Origin: an uncultured Bacteroidota bacterium
GTDB taxonomy: Bacteria > Bacteroidota > Bacteroidia > Chitinophagales > Chitinophagaceae
Direction of reading: 5' to 3'
Length of the DNA stretch: 40,351 nt
Assembly (NCBI GenBank): GCA_903871575.1
Contig: CAIQHJ010000183.1
Location: forward strand, 1-40,351
Each line of letters opens with the position of its first letter. Position 1 is the first letter of the stretch. Both the position numbers and the translations under genes were made by a program. Below the pieces are notes generated by a model. That model saw only the letters and a list, made by a program, of their open reading frames with translations. It was not told where the DNA came from and searched no databases. Shown here one piece after another: positions 33,626 through 40,351 of this stretch.

Positions 33626-35464
33626 TTATTCTACGGTTACGCTTTTTGCTAAATTTCTGGGTTTATCTACATCAATACCTTTTGCAACACCAACATAATA
33701 TGACAACAATTGCAATGGGATAACAGTAAGTATTGGCGCAATCAGTTCATCTGCAGGAGGAATAGCAAAAGAATCGTTACTCAATTCAGGGCTAGTTGTA
33801 TCGCCTTCTGTATAGATGGAAATGATTTTTCCTTTTCTGGCTTTTATTTCTTGCATATTGCTCACGATTTTTTCGTGATAAGGATCTTTGGTTGCAATGA
33901 AAACAACGGGTAAGTTTTCGTCAACCAAGGCAATTGGACCGTGTTTCATTTCTGCGGCGGGATAGCCTTCTGCATGTATGTAAGAGATTTCTTTTAGTTT
34001 CAAAGCGCCTTCTAGGGCAACTGGAAAATTGTAGCCTCTACCTAAGAAAAGGAAATCAGTAGCGTCTTTGTATTTTTCGGCTATGGCTTTGATGTCGGCT
34101 GCATTTTTTAAAATGGCTTCTACTTTTTCAGGAATTTGTTCCAATTCGAGCAAGAGGTTGTTGTATCGTTCTGCGGTGATGGTGCCTTTGTGTTTGGCAA
34201 TGTTTAATGCAACCATCATGAGTACAGCCAATTGGCCGGTGAATGCTTTTGTGGAAGCAACACCAATCTCTGGACCGGCATGTGTGTATGCACCAGCGTT
34301 AGAAATTCTGGCGATGGATGAACCAACTGCATTAACTACACCAAAAATAAATGCTCCATTTTCTTTTGCTTTTTCAAGCGCAACCAATGTATCGGCGGTT
34401 TCTCCACTTTGAGAAATAGCTATGATTACATCGCCTTTGTTTACGATTGGGTTTCTGTATCTAAATTCAGAGGCGTATTCCACTTCAACAGGAATTCTAC
34501 ACAATTCTTCAATTATATATTCTGCCACCAAACCTGCATGCCAGCTGGTTCCGCAAGCAACAATCATGATGCGGTTGGCGTTCATGATTTGCTCAATGTT
34601 TAAATCAACTCCGCTCATTCTGATGCTGCCTTCTTTGGCGTCTAATCTTCCGCGTAAGCAATCAAAAATGGTGCTGGGTTGTTCATAAATTTCCTTCAAC
34701 ATGAAATGGTCGTAACCACCTTTTTCTATTGCCGCCAATTCCATGTCTAATTTCGTAATAAAGGGTGTGATTTTTTCGTTGCCCAGGTTTTTTAAAATTA
34801 ACTCATCTGGTTTAACAATCGCCAATTCATAATCATTTACATACACAACTTCTTTGGTGTATTCAATAATTGGAGATGCATCGCTGGCCAGAAAATGTTC
34901 ACCTTTTCCAATACCAATCACCAGCGGACTTCCTTTTCTAGCGGCGATGATGGTATCTGGATTGTCTTGTTCAATCAATAAAATACAATATGCTCCGGTA
35001 ACTCTTTTTAACGCAATGCGAATGGCATCTTCTAAACTACAGTCGTTGTTGTTTTTGATGTCTTCAATAAAGTTGAGTAAAACTTCAGTATCGGTATCGC
35101 TTTTAAATTCGTAACCTTTGTTAACCAGCTCTTGTTTGATCAATGCATAGTTTTCGATAATGCCGTTGTGAATCATGGCAATTTTTCCACTTTTGGAAGC
35201 ATGTGGATGAGCATTGCGATCGCTTGGTTCGCCGTGGGTAGCCCATCGTGTATGACCAATTCCGATTTGTGCATCGATATTTTCTCCAATCATGGATTCT
35301 TCCAATTCGGCAACTTTTCCTTTTTTCTTGTAAACATTGAGAACGCCATCTTTCAAAAGCGCAACACCGCTAGAGTCGTACCCTCTATATTCTAATCTTT
35401 TTAAGCCTTTAAGTATTACCGGATAAGCTTTTCTTGAACCGGTATATCCAACTATTCCACACAT
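33626..35464 (-). CDS. glmS: Glutamine--fructose-6-phosphate aminotransferase (isomerizing)
   Basis: Makes glucosamine-6-phosphate from fructose-6-phosphate and glutamine, the entry to UDP-GlcNAc for peptidoglycan and LPS. The 612-residue product begins MCGIVGYTGSRKA, with Cys2 as the N-terminal nucleophile after Met removal. It has the glutaminase motifs 'GIGHTRWATHGEPS' and 'HNGIIENY', then two SIS domains ('ACGTSWHAGLVAEY', 'ISQSGETADTL', 'GRGYNFPVALEGALKLKEISY') and the C-terminal 'DKPRNLAKSVTVE'. Complete. No glmS ribozyme is expected in this phylum and none is seen upstream. Confidence 0.98.
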   Translation of the reverse strand: MCGIVGYTGSRKAYPVILKGLKRLEYRGYDSSGVALLKDGVLNVYKKKGKVAELEESMIGENIDAQIGIGHTRWATHGEPSDRNAHPHASKSGKIAMIHNGIIENYALIKQELVNKGYEFKSDTDTEVLLNFIEDIKNNNDCSLEDAIRIALKRVTGAYCILLIEQDNPDTIIAARKGSPLVIGIGKGEHFLASDASPIIEYTKEVVYVNDYELAIVKPDELILKNLGNEKITPFITKLDMELAAIEKGGYDHFMLKEIYEQPSTIFDCLRGRLDAKEGSIRMSGVDLNIEQIMNANRIMIVACGTSWHAGLVAEYIIEELCRIPVEVEYASEFRYRNPIVNKGDVIIAISQSGETADTLVALEKAKENGAFIFGVVNAVGSSIARISNAGAYTHAGPEIGVASTKAFTGQLAVLMMVALNIAKHKGTITAERYNNLLLELEQIPEKVEAILKNAADIKAIAEKYKDATDFLFLGRGYNFPVALEGALKLKEISYIHAEGYPAAEMKHGPIALVDENLPVVFIATKDPYHEKIVSNMQEIKARKGKIISIYTEGDTTSPELSNDSFAIPPADELIAPILTVIPLQLLSYYVGVAKGIDVDKPRNLAKSVTVE

Positions 35465-35592
35465 AATATAAAAATTATTTTATTACAAGATGAGTATGAA
35501 ATATCAATCGAAAGCACAACTGCCTCAATTTCATATTTCTATGGCACAAGTTAATAATTAAAAATCTAAAATCTAAATTATCAAATTGGAAA

Positions 35593-36984
35593 TTACAGCA
35601 TGATGCCTTTTAAAAATAGGTAAGCAACAGAAAAATAAATTACGATTCCAGTTACATCTACCAAGGTGGCCACAAAGGGTGCGGAAGATGCTGCAGGATC
35701 TAGTTTGCATCTTTTTAAAATGATGGGCAACATCGAGCCCATCAAGCTTCCCCATAAAACGATTCCAATCAACGAAAAGAAAATGGTTAAGGCCAACAAA
35801 TTCCAGTGTTCTCCATAATTGAAAATGTGTAAATTTTGCCAGATGATGATTCTCAAGAAACCAATGCTACCCAGGATTAAACCCAGTAGAAAGCCGGTGA
35901 TGATTTCTCTTCTCATTACCCTCCACCAATCTGAAATGGTGAGTTCACCCAATGCCATGGCTTGGATGATTAGGGTTGAAGCCTGAGAACCGCTGTTGCC
36001 TCCGCTGCTCATTATTAAGGGGATGAACAAAGCCAATACGGTAGCAGATTCTATTTCATGTTGAAAAAATTGCATAGCAGAGGCGGTCAGCATTTCACTT
36101 AAAAATAAGATGATCAACCAACCAACTCTTTTTTTCAAAAGCTTGAGCAGGTGAATATCCAAATAGGGTTCATCCAATGCCTCGGTACCTCCAATTTTTT
36201 GAATGTCTTCACTAAATTCTTCATTGGCAATCCAGAGCACATCATCGATGGTGATGATGCCCAGTAGTACATTGTGTTCGTCGGTAACAGGTAAGGCTAC
36301 CCGATTATTCATTTTGAATGCTTCGTTGGCTAATTCCTGATCGTCGTGGGCATGCAACGAAATAAATCTTTCATCCATGAGTTCATTTACTTTGGCATCC
36401 GGAGATGCAAGTATGATATCGCGAATACGAATGTCATCCAATAATTCACCTTTGTAATTGATTACATAAATCACATCAACAGTTTCACTATTGGTTCCAA
36501 ATCTTCTGATGGTGTCTAAAACTTCTTTTACTGTATTGTATTCGTACACATAAACATAGTCGGGGTTCATCAATCGGCCTACACTATTTTCGGGGTAACC
36601 CATCAATTCGAGGGTTATTTTTCTTTCTTCCGGATTTAAAGTTTTGATGAGTTCGCGCACAACGCTATTGGGCAATACTTCTAAAAAGGCCACACGGTCA
36701 TCAGCTGGCAATTCATTGAGTAATTCGGCTGATTTGAAAGGTGGTAAGTCTTTAATGATTTTTTTTTGCTCGTTGGGATCTAATATTTTAAATACGCCAA
36801 CAGCCCGATGAATGGATAAATGAGAAATGATTTGAGATTCAAAATCAGGATTTTCGTAAATAAGGTCTGCAACATCACTGATGTTTTGGTCGTTTAGAAA
36901 TTCCTGTATGGTGAGTTTGTCCTCAGAAGCTATCACCTCTTCAAACTGATCTTGTAAAGAGATATCGTCCATTTCTAATGCCAT
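35593..36984 (-). CDS. mgtE: Magnesium transporter MgtE
   Basis: A homodimeric Mg2+ channel gated by cytosolic magnesium. The 463-residue protein has an N-terminal superhelical MgtE_N domain (about 30-135, with 'LLNELPADDRVAFLEVLP'), two CBS domains (about 140-260, 'LPVTDEHNVLLGIITIDDVL') and five membrane helices. The pore motifs are present: 'PLIMSSGGNSGSQAS' and 'LDPAASSAPFVATLVDVTG', with the selectivity Asp. Complete. It is on the same strand as glmS but 128 nt away, with nothing clear in the spacer. It diverges from the SET-domain gene. Confidence 0.96.
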   Translation of the reverse strand: MALEMDDISLQDQFEEVIASEDKLTIQEFLNDQNISDVADLIYENPDFESQIISHLSIHRAVGVFKILDPNEQKKIIKDLPPFKSAELLNELPADDRVAFLEVLPNSVVRELIKTLNPEERKITLELMGYPENSVGRLMNPDYVYVYEYNTVKEVLDTIRRFGTNSETVDVIYVINYKGELLDDIRIRDIILASPDAKVNELMDERFISLHAHDDQELANEAFKMNNRVALPVTDEHNVLLGIITIDDVLWIANEEFSEDIQKIGGTEALDEPYLDIHLLKLLKKRVGWLIILFLSEMLTASAMQFFQHEIESATVLALFIPLIMSSGGNSGSQASTLIIQAMALGELTISDWWRVMRREIITGFLLGLILGSIGFLRIIIWQNLHIFNYGEHWNLLALTIFFSLIGIVLWGSLMGSMLPIILKRCKLDPAASSAPFVATLVDVTGIVIYFSVAYLFLKGIML

Positions 36985-37071
36985 AACGCAGACAATTTAC
37001 CTAAATAAAACAATGCTGAATGCTGTAATTTCGTATTGCGTTGTAAATTAGTTTTTTATTGCGATTAAAAT

Positions 37072-37455
37072 ATGATTCATCCTTCATTATATATAGATTT
37101 CTTAGAAAAAAAAGGGAAGTGTGTTTTTACAACTGAAGCAATTCCCGCAGGGGTGGTGGTGGAAATATCTCCGGTCATCGTCATGCAAAAAACAGATCGA
37201 ATACATTTAGATAAAACGTTGTTGCACGATTATATTTTTGAGTGGGGTGAGCAGAAAGATAAATGCTGTATGGCTTTGGGTTTTATTCCGATGTACAATC
37301 ACGCTTATGAAAGCAATTGCGAATATTTTATGGATTTTGAGGAGGAAATTATTTTTGTGAAAACGGTAAGGGAATTGCAAAAGGGAGAGGAGCTGACCAT
37401 CAATTACAATGGCGATTGGAATGACAAGGCTAAAGTATGGTTTGAAACGATTTGA
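37072..37455 (+). CDS. SET domain protein
   Basis: The 127-residue protein is almost only a SET domain, the lysine-methyltransferase fold. It has 'GKCVFTTEAIPAGVVVEISP' at the N-terminus, 'YNHAYESNCEY' (Asn76-His77, SAM contact) and 'GEELTINYNG' (Glu107-Leu-Thr-Ile-Asn111-Tyr112). These are the pseudoknot motifs of active enzymes. The Cys-rich post-SET is absent. Similar short proteins occur in Bacteroidetes and other bacteria; the substrate is unknown and could be a ribosomal or DNA-associated protein. It is monocistronic between mgtE (divergent) and a terminator. Confidence 0.85.
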   Translation: MIHPSLYIDFLEKKGKCVFTTEAIPAGVVVEISPVIVMQKTDRIHLDKTLLHDYIFEWGEQKDKCCMALGFIPMYNHAYESNCEYFMDFEEEIIFVKTVRELQKGEELTINYNGDWNDKAKVWFETI

Positions 37456-37489
37456 TTCGAAAAACTGACATCACACAGAAAGCATACAT

Positions 37490-37524
37490 AAAAAAACGCG
37501 AGACAACTGCCTCGCGTTTTTTTT
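37490..37524. terminator. Bidirectional terminator between the SET gene and aconitase
   Basis: ACGCGAG (37496-37502) pairs with CTCGCGT (37511-37517), flanked by a six-A run and an eight-T run. It serves both convergent genes. Confidence 0.92.
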
Positions 37525-37539
37525 ATGCGTTTAGAAGTA

Positions 37540-39813
37540 TTATTGCTTGTTAGCGAAATCTCTTCTGATGATATTTAAAGCGGCACCTTCTTTAAACCAT
37601 TCAATTTGTTGTTCATTGTAAGAATGATTAACGTTGATTACATCTTGTGTGCCATCGTTGTGGTTTAACACCAATTGAAGTTTTTGGTTGGGCGCAAATG
37701 ACGTTAGGCTCATAATATCAATGGAATCATCTTCTCTGAATTTTTCATAATCTGCTTTGTCATCAAATGTCAAAGCCAGCATACCTTGCTTTTTCAAATT
37801 GGTTTCGTGGATGCGTGCGAAAGACTTTACCAAAACAGCTCTCACACCTAAGTGACGAGGCTCCATTGCAGCATGCTCACGAGAAGAACCTTCGCCATAA
37901 TTTTCATCACCTACAACAATAGATCCAATACCAGCGGCTTTGTAAGCGCGTTGCGTATCTGGAACTTTTCCGTATTCGCCAGTCAATTGGTTTTTAATGT
38001 TGTCTGTTTTTTCATTGAAAAAGTTAACCGCACCAATCAGCATGTTGTTGCTAATATTATCTAAGTGTCCTCTGAATTTCAACCATGGGCCTGCCATGGA
38101 TATATGGTCGGTGGTACATTTTCCTTTTGCTTTGATGAGAAGCTTCAATCCTTTTAAGTCGTTGCCATCCCAAGCTGCAAATGGTTCAAGTATTTGTAAT
38201 CTGCTGCTGGTTGGAGCTACCAAAACTTCCACTTTGCTTCCGTCTTCGGCTGGTGCCTGATATCCTGCATCTTCAACCGCAAAGCCTTTGGTTGGTAATT
38301 CGTCGCCAACTGGAGGATCTAATTTTACTTGTTCGCCTTTATCGTTGGTAAGTGTATCTGTTAAAGGGTTGAAGTTTAAATCACCGGCGATAGCTAGAGC
38401 TGTTACAATTTCTGGAGAGCCAACAAAAGCAAACGTGTTTGGATTGCCATCTGCTCTTTTAGCAAAATTTCTGTTGAAGCTATGAACGATCGTATTTTTT
38501 TCTGCTTTTTCGGCACCTACTCTTGCCCACATGCCGATGCAAGGTCCGCATGCATTTGCAAAAACGGTAGCGCCAATGTTGTTGAATACTTCTAAGAAGC
38601 CATCTCTTTCGATGGTATAACGCACTTGTTCAGAACCAGGTGTTATGGTGAATTCTGCATTCAGTTTTAATCCTTTTTCGGCAACTTGTTTTGCTAAGCT
38701 TACAGAGCGACTGATATCTTCATAAGAAGAGTTGGTGCAGCTGCCTATCAATCCCACTTCAATTTTTGTTGGCCAATTGTTTTCAGCGGCTGCTGCTTTC
38801 ATTTTGGATATGGGTGTTGCTAAATCTGGTGTAAATGGTCCGTTTAAGTGAGGTTCCAATTCGCTTAAATTGATTTCGATTACTTCGTCAAAATAGGCAG
38901 AAGGGTTTTCATACACTTCAGGATCACCAGTAAGGCAATCTTTAATTTGGTCGGCCATATCCGCAATTTCAGTTCTTCCTGTTGCTTTTAAATAGCGGCT
39001 CATGCTTTCGTCGTAACCAAAAGTAGACGTGGTTGCACCAATTTCGGCGCCCATGTTACAAATGGTTCCTTTACCTGTGCAACTCATGTTGATGGCACCT
39101 TCACCAAAATATTCAACTACAGCGCCAGTTCCACCTTTTACGGTGAGGATGCCTGCAACTTTCAAAATCACATCTTTGGGAGCAGTCCAGCCGTTAAGCT
39201 TGCCTGTTAGTTTGATGCCAATTAGTTTGGGCATTTTCAATTCCCAAGGCAAGCCAGCCATTACATCACAAGCATCAGCACCACCAACACCTATTGCTAT
39301 CATTCCCAAACCACCAGCATTAACTGTATGGCTATCTGTTCCAATCATCATACCGCCAGGAAAGGCGTAGTTTTCTAATACTACTTGGTGAATAATACCG
39401 GCGCCTGGTTTCCAAAAGCCAATGCCATATTTGTTGGAAACAGAAGCTAAGAAGTCATACACTTCACTGCTTTCAGAAACTGCACGGGTCAAATCTGTTT
39501 TGCTATCTACTTTGGCTTCGATTAAGTGGTCGCAATGCACGGTGCTTGGAACAGCAACGGCAGCACGGCCAGATTGCATGAATTGTAGCAGGGCCATTTG
39601 TGCGGTGGCATCTTGCATGGCCACTCTGTCTGGTGCAAAATCTACATAAGCGTTTCCTCTTTCAAAAGCTTGTGTGGCATTGCCTTGCCAAAGATGGGCA
39701 TACAAAATTTTCTCAGTTAGGGTTAAAGGTTTGCCAACAGCTGTGCGGGCTGCGTTTACTCTTTCAGAGAAATTGGCATACACTTTTTTAATCATTTCAA
39801 TGTCGAAAGCCAT
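37540..39813 (-). CDS. acn: Aconitate hydratase (mitochondrial-like type)
   Basis: Interconverts citrate and isocitrate in the citric acid cycle with a [4Fe-4S] cluster. The 757-residue product has the three cluster cysteines: Cys359 ('IGSCTNSS'), Cys422 and Cys425 ('ACGPCIG'). Other motifs are '[10 protein letters not shown]', '[15 protein letters not shown]', and in the swivel domain '[10 protein letters not shown]', where the catalytic Ser lies. Length and the lack of long AcnA-specific insertions put it in the mitochondrial aconitase group, common in Bacteroidetes. Complete and apparently monocistronic. Confidence 0.97.
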   Translation of the reverse strand: MAFDIEMIKKVYANFSERVNAARTAVGKPLTLTEKILYAHLWQGNATQAFERGNAYVDFAPDRVAMQDATAQMALLQFMQSGRAAVAVPSTVHCDHLIEAKVDSKTDLTRAVSESSEVYDFLASVSNKYGIGFWKPGAGIIHQVVLENYAFPGGMMIGTDSHTVNAGGLGMIAIGVGGADACDVMAGLPWELKMPKLIGIKLTGKLNGWTAPKDVILKVAGILTVKGGTGAVVEYFGEGAINMSCTGKGTICNMGAEIGATTSTFGYDESMSRYLKATGRTEIADMADQIKDCLTGDPEVYENPSAYFDEVIEINLSELEPHLNGPFTPDLATPISKMKAAAAENNWPTKIEVGLIGSCTNSSYEDISRSVSLAKQVAEKGLKLNAEFTITPGSEQVRYTIERDGFLEVFNNIGATVFANACGPCIGMWARVGAEKAEKNTIVHSFNRNFAKRADGNPNTFAFVGSPEIVTALAIAGDLNFNPLTDTLTNDKGEQVKLDPPVGDELPTKGFAVEDAGYQAPAEDGSKVEVLVAPTSSRLQILEPFAAWDGNDLKGLKLLIKAKGKCTTDHISMAGPWLKFRGHLDNISNNMLIGAVNFFNEKTDNIKNQLTGEYGKVPDTQRAYKAAGIGSIVVGDENYGEGSSREHAAMEPRHLGVRAVLVKSFARIHETNLKKQGMLALTFDDKADYEKFREDDSIDIMSLTSFAPNQKLQLVLNHNDGTQDVINVNHSYNEQQIEWFKEGAALNIIRRDFANKQ

Positions 39814-39950
39814 GGTATTGTATTTTTTATTTAAAATTATTTAAAGCATCGGTTGGAAATATGAAGCCAAACAACAAAAAATTGTCTGCGGGCGAAATTA
39901 CTAAAACCGCGTTAGTATTTTACAGAAAAAATTCAGTATTTTTAACTGAT

Positions 39951-40169
39951 ATGAATAAGCTTAAGTATTTCGTAGAGTGGCATGTTTTTGGGGTATGCAC
40001 CGCCATTGGTGAGAAAATGGGCATTGCCACCAGTATAATCAGAAAGTATTTCATTTACATTTCTTTTCTAACCATGGGCTCCCCATTAATCGTTTATTTA
40101 TTCGTGGCTTTTTGGATGAATGTAAAAAAATACGTTAGACTAACAAAGCGCAATCCTGCTGGTATTTGA
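39951..40169 (+). CDS. Small PspC-domain membrane protein
   Basis: The 72-residue product MNKLKYFVEWHVFGVCTAIG... has the PspC pattern: an N-terminal amphipathic part, 'GVCTAIGEKMGI', and one membrane helix ('YISFLTMGSPLIVYLFVAFWM') followed by basic residues. PspC-domain proteins take part in membrane stress sensing in other bacteria; no other psp gene is here, so function is open. I chose the ATG at 39951, which aligns with the domain start; an in-frame ATG at 39861 would add 30 residues unlike the family. Confidence 0.78.
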   Translation: MNKLKYFVEWHVFGVCTAIGEKMGIATSIIRKYFIYISFLTMGSPLIVYLFVAFWMNVKKYVRLTKRNPAGI

Positions 40170-40180
40170 TTAAATGTTTA

Positions 40181-40242
40181 AAAGGTTCAACACGTTCATT
40201 ACGTTCAACTTGTTTTTTTAGCATCTCAAACCTTTTGAACCT
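40181..40242. repeat. Imperfect ACGTTCA repeats with flanking inverted repeat
   Basis: Between the PspC gene and the right-edge gene, TTCAAC, ACGTTCATT and ACGTTCAAC follow one another (about 40186-40209). AGGTTCAA (40183-40190) is complementary to TTGAACCT (40235-40242). It could form a hairpin with a large loop and a T7 run inside it. Confidence 0.45.
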
Positions 40243-40250
40243 GCCAAACT

Positions 40251-40351
40251 TTATATAATGGCTTTTCTCAACGCCACTAATTTCTCCAATAAAGGTTCCA
40301 ACAAATCTAGATGCAACATATTGGCGCCATCACTTTTGGCAATAGATGGGT
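40251..40351 (-). CDS. C-terminal end of an unidentified gene (partial)
   Basis: An open frame enters from the right edge and ends with TAA at 40253-40251. Its last 32 residues include 'SIAKSDGANMLHLDLLEPLL' and end 'VALRKAII'. The composition is protein-like and the amphipathic helix is credible. I cannot name the family from this fragment. It would converge on the PspC gene. Confidence 0.55.
   Translation of the reverse strand, partial: PSIAKSDGANMLHLDLLEPLLEKLVALRKAII

Noticed and set aside
35465-35592. Possible regulatory RNA or glmS-type ribozyme between mgtE and glmS
   Set aside because: The stretch is AT-rich with only a weak TATGAAAT/ATTTCATA pairing over a 25-nt loop; no ribozyme core is visible.
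1-40351. A mobile element, prophage or defence island
   Set aside because: No transposase, integrase, phage, restriction-modification or toxin-antitoxin gene and no terminal inverted repeats were seen; gene content is core throughout.

Overview
The window is a chromosomal segment from a member of the Bacteroidota, most likely a Chitinophagaceae- or Sphingobacteriia-like free-living bacterium. The lineage call rests on several things seen in the sequence: a type IX secretion (T9SS) C-terminal sorting domain, families essentially confined to this phylum (DUF4835/PorD-like, DUF4296, DUF4954), an Rpb6-like omega subunit next to bamD, Cys-poor L36 and S4, low GC, few Shine-Dalgarno sequences, and TAnnTTTG-type -7 promoter elements. 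No phage, insertion sequence, CRISPR array, rRNA or tRNA gene was found.

Layout. 1-2.4 kb: the 3' part of a large repetitive T9SS cargo protein. 2.5-7.1 kb: htpG, then recJ and a polyprenyl diphosphate synthase on the minus strand. 7.3-12.8 kb: an OmpA/TSP3 outer-membrane protein, then a tight plus-strand run bamD, omega-like subunit, coaBC, PorD-like and a DUF4296 lipoprotein. 12.8-15.9 kb: both subunits of a 3-oxoacid CoA-transferase, convergent with pckA. 16.2-21.2 kb: aminopeptidase P, pssA, purS, rsmI, two adjacent heptanucleotide arrays and a secreted M1 peptidase. 21.2-25.8 kb: rsmG and a membrane glycosyltransferase (minus), tgt, an OmpA-family protein and an orphan lipoprotein (minus). 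25.9-29.6 kb: a translation/transcription operon infA, rpmJ, rpsM, rpsK, rpsD, rpoA, rplQ. 29.7-40.35 kb: carA, aroQ, a DUF4954 beta-helix protein, glmS, mgtE, a SET-domain protein, aconitase, a small PspC protein and the end of an unidentified minus-strand gene.

Most genes are core metabolism and envelope functions: central carbon (pckA, acn, scoAB), nucleotide, cofactor and aromatic synthesis (carA, purS, coaBC, aroQ), cell wall and lipid precursors (glmS, pssA, polyprenyl synthase), and outer-membrane assembly and secretion (bamD, PorD-like). Convergent gene pairs are usually separated by compact bidirectional terminators, but two convergent pairs have almost no gap.

The most interesting unexplained signals are non-coding. 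(i) A strong H-type pseudoknot can be drawn in the 83-nt leader of rpsD, where ribosomal protein S4 could bind its own mRNA. (ii) A 137-nt structured spacer with a terminator-like hairpin interrupts the operon between rpsM and rpsK. (iii) Two different heptamer tandem arrays lie back to back between rsmI and an M1 peptidase, with a 9-bp duplication flanking the first. (iv) An 11-bp direct repeat lies in the pckA/pepP divergent region. At the protein level, TGT has lost most of its zinc site and one OmpA-like domain has a degenerate peptidoglycan-binding signature.
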